Part shown: piece by piece, positions 1-10,600 of the stretch
Layout: the number at the start of each line of letters is the position of its first letter
Position numbering within the stretch: the first letter of the stretch is position 1
Origin: Ascaris suum
Lineage: Eukaryota; Nematoda; Chromadorea; Rhabditida; Ascarididae
DNA: 64,000 nucleotides
Reading direction: 5' to 3'
Assembly: GCA_013433145.1 (NCBI GenBank)
Contig: CM024168.1
Span: 10,610,184 to 10,674,183 of the forward strand
Translations under genes and position numbers: made by a program
The notes under the pieces: generated by a model
Told to the model about the DNA's origin: nothing
The model's database searches: none
What the model saw: only the letters and a program-made list of their open reading frames with translations

Positions 1-979
1 CAATGTTTGCTGAGCCGCTCTAGATAAGATGCATAAAGCACCGATGTTATAATAACATAACGGTCGTCAAGCACTGTGCGCGTACCCAGCAAACTACATG
101 CTCCTCCATTCCACTGCTCTCTTCGAATAAGGGTTGCGTCTCACACATCACAGCCAGATGCGTGCAGCGCTACCCTTGGAACCCTTCGGGTGGAATGTGT
201 GTCGTAAACCTTGCAATTGAAAGATGGCTACTTTGAACATACGGTCCATCAGTACAGAATCTCCTAGTCTTCCAGTATCAATAGTGAGCCAGACAGTGCG
301 CAATATCTGGTTCGAATAGGACAGTAATAGTGCAAATGTTTGGCAAAGTGAATAATTTCGAAATCTTATTGTAGAGAGCACCGCGGAAGGTGCGGCAAAA
401 ACTCGCATGTGAACAACTTGCATACGATATTGTTGACTTGATTAATGCGAAGACGTTGCATGTGATGCCCAAATTTCTTTATGAAGATAATTGTTCATAT
501 CGTTCGCTATGCGACTATGGTCTCAAACGCACAGTACTCCAATAATATTGAGGTTTCTGGGTCGATTGAGGACGAGTTGAAGTGCGCACTACTTGTGAAG
601 TATGGCAATCGAGTGTTGTATGTTGTAGGTTTCTATTTCACACAACCGGGCCCTGTTCGTCGAAGAGCTGACCACATGTTTTCCAAGCTCTTCGTTTGTG
701 ACCACTGTGCCCCTCCTTAGCCATCCGTGTTCCCATTTTTGATTCATTTTTCGAAATTTTTGACTCAAGCCAGGCCTCCAGTTGCCGAAAAACTCGCCTC
801 AGCATTCCGCGAGTCGCATGCGTGACAAAGACCCAGCATATTTCAAGCGAGTCGTAGTCAGCACACAGAACAGCAGATTGCCTCATAGTGTCAAAGGCAA
901 AACCGTCAACGATTATGCAGTAGAGCGTATCCGTGGCAAAGTGGTTCAGAAGCTGAAGCATTCATAAAGCGATACGCAC
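1..979. other. No confident gene; expected 3' exons of BAR gene not found
   Basis: The downstream part of the minus-strand BAR gene should lie here. Several frames stay open between 640 and 967 on both strands, but none gives BAR-like helices with a good acceptor in phase 0 after position 980. A + strand frame at 782-967 ends in a basic stretch and is equally unsupported. The missing exons may lie outside the window, or the copy may be truncated. Confidence 0.4.
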
Positions 980-1734
980 ATCTAAGGAGGCACTATGAGC
1001 ACAGAAATGTTGCTTCACTTCGTCAAGTGCTTTGCCAAGCAGTTCATATGGATCTTTGCCTTGCTCGCATTCTAATTGCATTGTTGATTCTGCAGCTGGC
1101 ACCAGTTTTGGATTTGGTTGTAAAACTTGCATCATACTGACAGCCAAATGGCACAGCATTTCCTGAAATGTAAAGCTCAGCTGCAGGCGCCATATTCTTC
1201 ATAACAACAAAATGGAATCTTCAGGACGACAAAATGAACCTCGTAAGGAACAAGGCACAAGAAGCAGTTATATTTCTGCAACGGGCGTAGCGTTGAGTAT
1301 GAGGTTGAAGCGAAGAAAGTTCGGCGGCTGATATATGATATGAGGTGGTTGCAGAAGATTTATTCCCAACAACGCTACAACGTGCTCATCTAATGGATAT
1401 GATCGATGAATTCAAGCCCACTTTTGTTGAGGCTCGCATAGTAAGTTCATCTATTTCTAGTTTTAATTGCATGTGAACCTACCTTGTATGCATCTACATC
1501 CTTGACTGCGTTTAGGTATTCAGCGCTTAGCTCGGACGTTTTAACTGTGCCAACCTTCTCACCAAGCTTCATGAAGAGTTTCTTGAATGCGTTTTGATTT
1601 TCGGGCTGCACACTCTGCATTGACATTTCCATGGGTGTTACCATCTCAGCTCCAACTACCGGATCATTGACCACGTTTGGTGTATCCGTCTCCTTCATTG
1701 GATCACGGCATCTAGAGCTCTTTAATGTAATCAT
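980..1734 (-). CDS. BAR-domain protein, endophilin-like (5' part)
   Basis: Two exons join in phase 0: 1483-1734 (84 codons from ATG, donor AAG|GTAGGT) and 980-1162 (61 codons, acceptor ATTTCAG, donor GAT|GTGCGT). The first ends with FKKLFMKLGEKVGTVKTSEL, and the second contains QVLQPNPKLVPA followed by GKDPYELLGKAL. This order (FxKxxxxLxEKVGxxxxTEL, then LQPNP, then PYxxLGxAL) is the start of the N-BAR domain of endophilins and the nematode endophilin-related proteins, which bind and curve membranes in vesicle formation. Residues 1-48 form a polar N-terminal extension longer than in endophilin A. The rest of the BAR domain and any SH3 domain were not found, so the model is partial. A shared BAR fold is well supported; the exact subfamily is not. 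An amphiphysin/BIN-type protein is the alternative. Confidence 0.68.
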
Positions 1735-2998
1735 GTCGCCCTTACGTTGTTAAGCTATCCCCTGATGTTTCTTTATTTCGAAAGCTCATCGAAGCCACGA
1801 AACAAAGAACAAATCAGCGAATCAAGTACTCACAATAGCTTCAATGGCACCCTCGTGCATAATTTCTCAGTGGGAAGAGAAACCAGCTTTTAAAACGGCG
1901 CTTGGTAAGCATTTGAGGGTCCCATCGTTCTCAAACAAATGATGCTCAGAGTGTTCAAAAATTCGAGGGAGGAATGATTTCGACATCACAGCTAAAACAA
2001 TGCATTCATCCTGAAAGCTCTTGCAACTTTCGTGACCGACACAACACGATGGATTCTCTTTTCGCATTTTGCTCGTTGATGAGGGAGGAACGGAAGTTTT
2101 TACAGCTTTTGGATCTGAGAAGAGCTTTCGGCTTAAAGGCTGGAAAAGTCATTTTGGAGCGTCATCTGGTGTCGATAATGCTACAGTTAACCGCGTAGGT
2201 TGCTCTAAAAATTTAAGGAGCCTTTTCCGATACTTCTGTTGTCAATAAAACCCTGAATAAGAAGGTTCATCATGTGAAGTGGTTCTTAGTTCGTATTAGC
2301 ACATCTTGATGCATTAAAAAGAAAAGGAAGTTCGAAAACATGTGAATTAAAGGACATTTCGTCACTATTTAAGTAGCCCTTATTGTATTGTTTGGATATG
2401 ACTGAAATCAAGTGTGGAAGACTATAAACGAAAATGGAATCTAAGACAATTCTCCAATCAAAAAATAATATGAAGGCTTTGGAGATAAGGGAACAGTCGG
2501 ATTGAAACCATTAAGCAAAATATCCTTGAAAGAATCAATCAGTCTATAAATTCGTCGAGCACATTCTTTTTGAAAAACACACTGTCCGTTTCCATTTTAC
2601 GCATTTGCATAATAGTGTTCATGTTCATCCGTCTATTCGGCAGTTTTAATTTGCGAACGACTGGAGCAGCAACCTCCTACGGCTGACTTTATTGCGGAGA
2701 TCGGCTAAAAATGACCGATGCGAGATAAACGAGAGTTTTCGACGCCAGGATGAGCCGAAAGTAGTATGATTTGTTTGTTGCCTCAGGTCATGGAACGATT
2801 GCCGACTTCGGATGATCGTGTTAATGGCATGATCCTCAATGGTTGCGGAAATGAAAAAGCGGATGGACATTTAGACACTACCACACGCCCACAGTAATAC
2901 ACAAAGGATGAATTTGCCTGTGCAATGCATATTTGCAAGAGCGCATAAGAGACGGATGTTGTGCGCGCCCTTCGAACCAACTTCCACTTTTCAAAACC
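1735..2998. other. No supported gene
   Basis: Upstream flank of the BAR gene. A 74-codon minus-strand frame (2646-2870) and small frames near 1.9-2.1 kb are open but have no splice context or family resemblance. I see no promoter element I can defend. Confidence 0.4.
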
Positions 2999-3310
2999 TC
3001 AAATAGCTGAGAAAAAGCACTGTTTAATCAAAACTTGCAAGCAAGCGTATTGCACTCTTCCTTCGTAAAACAATAAGGAACTCAACGGTGATCTCTGACG
3101 GTCGGTGGGCGTCGAGTTTCTCGGCACATCTTTCACATCTTCAGCCATCTCTGCACGTAACCAGACTGCGCGCTGTGGCGTTGCGTATAAGAATGGTTGA
3201 TATTGTGTCATTTTAAGTTCCAATAATGCAGGATGATTATGTTGTATAAACGAAACACGCTGAACTGGCTCTCGTGAGGTTAAAGTGGTATGCAAATTTC
3301 GAAACGGAAT
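2999..3310 (-). CDS. Candidate terminal exon, unrecognised
   Basis: An open frame of 103 codons runs from a strong acceptor (CACTTGCAG at 3311-3319) to TGA at 2999. Its residue composition looks protein-like, with a mix of charged, aromatic and hydrophobic residues including the segment QYQPFLYATPQRAVWLRAEM. No domain is recognised and no upstream exon was found. The overlapping + strand frame (3274-3477) is also open, so the strand choice rests only on the acceptor and composition. It may be the last exon of a gene extending upstream, or chance. Confidence 0.33.
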   Translation of the reverse strand: MPFRNLHTTLTSREPVQRVSFIQHNHPALLELKMTQYQPFLYATPQRAVWLRAEMAEDVKDVPRNSTPTDRQRSPLSSLLFYEGRVQYACLQVLIKQCFFSAI

Positions 3311-6300
3311 CTGCAAGTGAATGCCCAAATGCAGACGGAATGCGCTCGCGAGGAAGCTGGATGCGTCTACGTGTTGAATTCATGAGGCAGATGCTTCCTT
3401 CTGTATGCAAAAGCTGCCAACGTTTAAAACAGAAGCTAGCAATTGGCCAAGTTGTGATTAAAAGTGTCGGTGCTTAGGGTGCTTCTCACAAAACCTACAA
3501 CACAGTTCACTTGCAACCTCTACGGCTCGTTGATGTATTAATGACTCATCCAAAAGGTGATCACTGAAGACTATCCCATTTGTGTTGAATCAGATTTCAT
3601 TGCCATGGCGTTTGAAATACGTGACCCTCAACTGCAGCACCAAAAGACAGGCATACAGCTGTATACGCACTCCATCACTCGTCACATTGCGCTTCCTTCC
3701 AAAATCAAAAACCTCACACACGAGGAGAAACTGCTCTCTCTCTACATGAATTTCTAATATCAGGGAGAACACTCACTTTGCTGGTTACACTCCGTTTTAC
3801 TTCAAAGCGAATTTCTGGCAGTAATTCGCTTGTAATTGAAATATTTTAGTTGCACCTGGTATATAAAAGATTATGTGGTGAAATTTATGTTACAAAAAAC
3901 AGTGTATGTTGAATGAGATTCATATGACGGGAGAATTGCTTTCTCTCAAAATAATTTACCGCATTTCAGAAAAGCGCGATAAAAGGGCTAATCGTCTTCC
4001 ATGTGAGAACTTAGTTCGGTGAGTAGGTGATCTCTTTTGAGTTTTATGCAAACTGTTCACACCGGTTTCTCACCAAACTGTCTAAATGGCTAAACTGCGT
4101 TCGACTGCATTATTCTTGTAGATAAGATATCGCAGAGCCTTGCGCCATTGCTCACAACTAACTAATAGGCTTCCATCGGTGCATGCAGATTTATTTGCGA
4201 GAAGGAACGTGTGGTTGAGCCGTAACACGTCCTAGATGGACTTATGCATGCTCAACTCTACTCGCCCGAAAACATTAATGCCAGAACATTTGTATTGAGA
4301 CAATAACATTTCGTGTTCCTTGTTCTCGAACATCATGGTACCCTCCCTATGAGGCATATAGGTTGGTGATTAGATACGGATGCAGCGTTCGAGCCGCACG
4401 CAGTGATTAGCTCATCAACTTATACTTCCATGACACCAAAGTCATCGAAGCTAGTGACAAAAATGGTTTCTTCGGAATTTCCTCATGACGGGAAAATTGC
4501 CAACTTGGGTATGTTAATATCTTGGATATGGATCGCCGCAGCGATTTGTTTAAGACATCACCGCGGAGATCTCGGCGAGTTTTTTGCACATCCCAAGACT
4601 GCAAATATCTATTTTCAACAAAAGCCGAGATCTAGAACAGCTAAAAGCAGAAAATCGAGATTTCGGGGAATCCTGCCGGTGGAATCATGAATGGGGAGTA
4701 GGAAACCCGTTTGAGCCACTCATGACCATTTGATATGTCTTCAAAAGCTGACTTAGATGAAGCAAGAAGAATGCAAGTCGCTTTACCGATTGTCGAAATA
4801 CAGCCTCAAAATTATTCAGCAGCATACCCTTGCAAAGAAATTCACCTGTTCAATGACAGATGGAAGAAGCACGTTCTCAAGAACAGAGGAAAAAAATATT
4901 ATCACACGAAGTGAGGAAAAATGATTAAAAGAATCGGTGCACTTTGCTGAAAGGAGTAAGAAGAGGTGTTTGTTGGCTGTGCGCGTTTATCTCACTGCTT
5001 GTACAAGGGTCAGGAAGCTCTACCCTCCCCCGTGCTCCTACGCCTGAGGACTTGCCGCCCATTACAACCCACTGGTTCCACGCAGCTGCAGTTAGGTCCG
5101 CCCTTTTCACATTTAATCTGGAAAACAGAAGCTCTCCGGATTTAGTGACATATTTTGGAAGACTTTTCTGGCGGTTCTGCTCTTTCTGAATTTCTCAAGA
5201 AAACATCGCCATAACTCTTACAACTTTAAGATCCCACCAGCATTATCATCAAAGCTCAAGTTTGGAATCACGGATGCCTAGTTCCATAATCTCGCTTGCC
5301 ACTTTGATTACTAGTCATTTTTTCACCCGAACAAAAGGATATGCTGGCTACATACCCATCTGTCGCTGAAACTTTTGGGGCGAATAGCGTTGCGCCGGCA
5401 TCCCATCAGCAACGCAGATGATAAGAAATTCTAGGAAAATATTTTCAGAGATAGGGTTAGGGAGGGGTTATGGCATATTTGTTTCCAACTGTCTTAAGGC
5501 GATTTCCTAAACCTTGCTTAGCCACGTCTTTCATCCTTCACTTTGAACATTTTCTGCGTTTCAAGCAACAACAGCAAAGCGTTAAGGATTGACGTCATTG
5601 TCGCCATAAGGTTCCGCAAAACAATACCGCCCTGAGCGGTCAAACGCATGTACTGGTCTATGTGTGCGTTGAATTGGTTGTTGGAATCATGCCCAAGAGA
5701 CGTTATCATCACTGCTTCGTAATTGATAGAATGCAGTTAGCAAAGCTATATATGAGCTCGCACCGTTGGTCCGAGTAAAACCGTTCAGTGTGGTGAAGAT
5801 CTAGGGTCATTTCCATGAAGTCCTTTTGTATCGAATACCGCCGACCCGGTAGCCAATATATACTGAAGGTCGTAAAAACTCAACTGGCCCGTTCGCTTAC
5901 TCGATCGTCACAACTCCGTTGAGCTGATGATTTCTTCTACTTTCCTGCTCACTTGAACAACTGCTTTCGTCTTGCTTCTTTCAAATGTTCGTCCTTACCC
6001 AAATCTCAAACTTGGGTAATTAAACCTCTTGCATTTTACTAATGCATAGGCGCCGAACAATACGATCGCAAATGGATTACGAATTAGCACACAAAAGCAT
6101 CGAATTACGAATTAACAAAACACAGCAACACTTTAGCAAAAATGGGATTTCAGATCAATACTGTAACGTTAGGCTTGCAAACTCTTTCGTGATTCCTAGC
6201 ACGGCACAGCAAGTCAAACTCTTTCAACCGAAATACTTCTCATTTCGAAGGATTATGACGATAGCCTGCGACTTAAGTCGCACTGAACAAGAAGCCTACA

Positions 6301-6585
6301 TTTCATCTGAGCCGACGTCTCCAGCGATACTTATAAAATTCGGCGCTCTTAAAGGATTAAAGCAGCGATCAGGACAACCGTTGGTGGTCTAACCTAGTCT
6401 AAGCAGTTCATTAATCAAGTTCGAACAAACATTACAACACAGACAGTAAACTCACTACGGCCTCTTCCGTTATACCGTTAAGTCAAGCACGTTAATATGG
6501 AGATGGGTAATAATCAAAGAAATCTTCCACACAAGACAAGCAACACTCTTCGCACGTTCGTAACGCACTAATGGTATGGTCGACT
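3311..6585. other. No supported gene
   Basis: Long AT-rich intergenic stretch. Frames at 4403-4690, 4944-5189 (+) and 4925-5110 (-), and 6042-6392 (+) are open but lack consistent splice sites. The 4.95-5.1 kb segment is GC-richer and open on both strands, which may mark a decayed exon. Confidence 0.35.
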
Positions 6586-7171
6586 CTATGTAAGCTTATT
6601 GCTATCCCTTTTATAGGGTCCCTGGGGGTTGTACTTTTCGTCAACATCACGGCTTCGTGAGTAATCCGTTCCGAACGGAGCTACCCGTTTATGAGGAGAG
6701 CGTCGCCATGCCTCCGGTGTCCCTTCTCCGTAAAAGCCACTAAGCCGACACGTCTTGGGCTGTTTTCTTTCCACGTGCATTAATCACGAAACATGCGCAT
6801 TTCTTTTGCACATATAATGTTTACCTCAATGCATTCAAAAATTTGCTATCCTTTCAAAAATCCGAATGATACTCGCGGGTAATCGCGACACCGTTTAAAC
6901 AATAGAAGCGAATATCTTAGAAGATCAGTTTGTATAACTTCTATCTGAAGTGATCTTTGCTGCAAACCTCCGTGAGCCCGAGCTCCATCAAAACGGTCAA
7001 ACTCGAATCAAGGTGGAGCGCAAAAGAATCAGCTGCAATGAATCCTTTCCTCCTCTTGATCAAATCACCCAGCATTCGAGTATCACCGGCCATTTTATGA
7101 AGCCGTTTTATGAAATGTTCCTTCGACTCTCTCATAAACGCTCGCTTCGATTTAGGGCGAACAGCGAACAG
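6586..7171 (-). CDS. Small two-exon gene, 113 residues, unrecognised
   Basis: The first exon starts after a clean acceptor (TTTCAACAG, 7172-7180). A 36-nt leader (7136-7171) precedes ATG at 7135, so this acceptor is likely used for spliced-leader trans-splicing. CDS 6968-7135 (56 codons, donor GAG|GTTTGC) joins in phase 0 to 6586-6759 (acceptor AAAACAG, 57 codons and stop). The first half is basic and helical (MRESKEHFIKRLHKMAGD...). The second half is polar, rich in Pro/Gly/Arg/Tyr and probably disordered. There is no signal peptide or membrane segment, and I do not recognise the family. It lies 490 nt downstream of the stop of the IF1-like gene on the same strand, a layout compatible with a nematode operon. 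A first exon read through from further upstream is the alternative. Confidence 0.5.
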
Positions 7172-7186
7172 CTGTTGAAACAGTAA
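7172..7186 (-). other. Probable trans-splice acceptor
   Basis: On the minus strand, TTACTGTTTCAACAG precedes the leader of the 6.6-7.2 kb gene by one junction. No donor-bearing upstream exon is needed to reach the ATG. Confidence 0.4.
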
Positions 7187-7660
7187 CCGGATCCTATCCC
7201 CATGAGCAATTAATTCTCAAAAATGTTTCCCATGCTTTTTTTCAAATTCTTTCCTTTATCGCTGCTTTCATTTAGTGTGAACTGCCTTATCTATATTTCA
7301 CATAAATATATGGCGTTGTGAACATGAAGGTATGAGCAAGTTGTCGGAATGTAATTTCGGTTACGATGGCAATATAATTATATGCTTCGACATCATGAAC
7401 AGTGAAATGGTAAACCATAAGGTGCGCACTGCATTAGTTGCTCAAAAGATTCCAAAATCATTTACTTTCAGACAAAGATTGCTCTGCTCAAAGACGAACA
7501 TTTTAAAAATGAAAGCGAATCCAGTAACAGCTTTCATATGAAGTCAGTGTGTTTTATAAGAGTCGCAGTTAGCATCGTTTGAAATCACAAGTCACCATTA
7601 TTTGTAGCCAGTGGGCCTGTCAATGAGATGATGTTACTACCACTATTGTTATGCTAGTTC
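7187..7660. other. Intergenic gap between two minus-strand genes
   Basis: A 490-nt spacer separates the IF1-like gene stop from the next trans-splice acceptor. No AATAAA is seen on the minus strand, only AATAAT near 7.60 kb. A 69-codon + strand frame (7332-7541) looks like chance. Confidence 0.4.
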
Positions 7661-10600
7661 TTATTCAGGCGGTTCTCGCTCGTTAAGCATTCGTCGCTGT
7701 TTAGCCGCCTCCAGTGCAAGAGCTTCCAACTCAGTGAGGGGTTCATTGTTTGCAATCTTCTCCTTCGCACGATTCTCCAGCTCACAACTCATTGCTTCCA
7801 ACTGGCTCGCAGTCTGCAAAAAAATGCATCATTGATAAGTCAACAGTGCATATATTAGCTACACATCAGTCCAGTCTGTGACGTCTACATCGCGTTTATC
7901 ATTTCCATTCCACAGAAAATTGTTGCATTTGACTTTACAGGTGTGAAAAGATCATACTAATTTAATGCAACAGATACCTCGAGCTTCCTCTGTGCCGTAA
8001 GCCCGTGCACAAACAGAGATGAGTTTCCAGGAAGAGTGGAGAGCGGGGTTTTCGAAAATTAAAATGGGGCATCGCACACAGAAACGGAATTTTATAGAAA
8101 ACACTTCCGTGTGATCGTATGAGCGGTGTTTTTATATCGGTTTTGTTCTGAACTTTGATATTTCACTCAGTCTTCTCGTAATATACCTCAAACTATTTTA
8201 TATCCGTACATTTTAGGCGCAATATCGCCCAAACTATATAGTGGTATTCTATTTCGGAATTCCGAAATCGCATGCTGTACTATATCATTAGATGTGGAGG
8301 CTTACGCCTGATAATCTTGCCATCCTATATCAACCCAGTGTATAGTTGGTTAGACATCAGCTTATGCTACTCCAGATTGATATTTTCCCATTCGCACCAC
8401 TCAGACCTTGCGCCTTGCACCGGATTATAACTCAAGCGTCGACAATTCAGGGGATGTGAACCGAAGTCCACTTAGAAGTTGCTCAGAAATTCCTGAATAA
8501 CAAATCCCGACCATGAATCAAAGGGAAGACCTTCTCTATATGAAATGCAAAAAAGCCGGCACTTCGTCTCCGCAAAAAATTGTTGAGCTCTTGGAAGGCA
8601 CGCGACGCATTTAAATGGCTAGTTGAAAAGATCCGCCGCGAAGCATGCTTTTAGTTTACGCCAGAAGTGCGGTCCAAATCTACGTCATCCAGCAACCCAA
8701 TTCCCTCGCGACACAGACTCAAACCTGTATCACCGTGAAAGAAACGACAGCTATAAGACAAAGCGCAAAAGTGAGCCCTCTGACGAGGTAGACACAGGTA
8801 GGCTGAAGTAAGAGTAATAATAGTTCCAAAAGTGAACCAGCAGTGGGCATGTCATGAACCATAAGCACTAGAAGCAACAAAATATTCGAACATCGCAAAA
8901 CGGCGTGAAGTAATTAAATTGATCCAAATAGCACACAACATTTTAATAGCAGTTTTGACCGTGAATTATATTTTACTATAACATATTGTTATAGCAGCTC
9001 ATGAGAAGAGGATGTACACTAAAAATTTCAGTCAAGTGGAAAGCATCAGGGAGTTGCGTTCATGGAGTCAACATTATGCCTTATAAATAAGGCTAAGGAT
9101 TCGACATTGAAAAGTCGGGCCGCTGATGACCGTTGTGGACAACGGCCACCTAAGGAAGATGCCACCAAGGATACGATAAGTAAAAAAAAACAGCGAAACA
9201 GCCATTAAATCGTTTGCAACACGAATTACTTGATCTAGAAAGCCCATCACAAAATTTCCGATATGACTTGGATCTCAATACTCAACTGCGGATGTTGCGC
9301 CACCCAGACGCTCCTCGAGAAGCTGAGGTCAGTTGGTGAGAAGCAATACTGAACAAGGCATGAGTTGAAATGTTTATACAGCACCATCGATAACAATAGC
9401 TGCTAAAGAGTAAGCACGTAAACAAATTGGTAGCGTATAGAAAAACGAATAAAAATGGCAATTTTTAAAGCTTTTTATGTGAAACATACGCATCAAATGC
9501 ATAAATTAAGAAAACTGTTCCATGATCGAAATGCGAGATGTGGAGCAAAAATACTCCCTTCTTAGGCAATGAAATTGCAAGAAAAAACTCACCGCGGAAT
9601 GCGTTCAAGTGGTTTCAAAAGGAGGTGAATCTGTAGTTTGCGAGCTCATTCTTTAATGACGATGCTCCTCATGTGATTAAATGGGGTCACTTAAATGATG
9701 GCGGAGATCGCTACACGACTAGAAGGGCGTCGATGTGTGTCATGCAGCTGTCGGGTGAATAGACTGACCTTGGAGTGCCCGAGTCCTCATCTCGCGAGGA
9801 CCTGCGATACCTAGCAATATCTGATGTGATGATTTTAGAAGTCCAAAACGAGGCAGTGAAAGAGGGTCACTCCCCATCTGGCATATTCGGCTCGACATCG
9901 GAACGAATATTGTCGCCAATACATAAACTCAGTTAGCCCACAGTTACACTAAGAATGCGTGTTTCATCCTACAACGTTACGCTGTGAGCAGGCATTCGCT
10001 GACATCAAGATCGCCGATGACGCTAGCAGTTATTGACACATTTCAATCGCTCACTGCCGCTGCTTCTTCCCTCTCGCTATGCGCCACATCACGTCTCCCA
10101 CTCGTTTGGAATAGTTTGTGATTCCTTTACGAACTTCCGAAACGACGGATGCCACATCTTGCAAAAGACAATGAGCACTCTTGCTCCTATTGTTTTTGTT
10201 TCGTTCAATACCACATGGTTACACAAAAACGCATGCACCAAGTGCGGTTTATAATCTTGAAAGTGTGCTCCGTGGGATGCATAATTGGAGCGAAATAGGG
10301 AGACAAGAAATGGTATTCGAAACCGTAATGAAGTTTCAACCCAGCTAGAGGCACGCTATGGCTTAGCACGATGAACAGGAACACGATGAACATGCTCGAG
10401 ATGCAAAGTATGCGTAGCTGACCCGAGATGTACTGCGTCTCCTCCGAAGCGTTGCACAAATAGATCAATGCATAGCTGGATCCAAACTACTCTTCGTAAA
10501 TTTGGTACGCAAATTACCACACTTGCAAGCAGATCGTCTAGATCTGAAGAATATCTTTGGTTTTGATAAGGGCATGCAAGACCCTAGTTAGGACAAAGTG

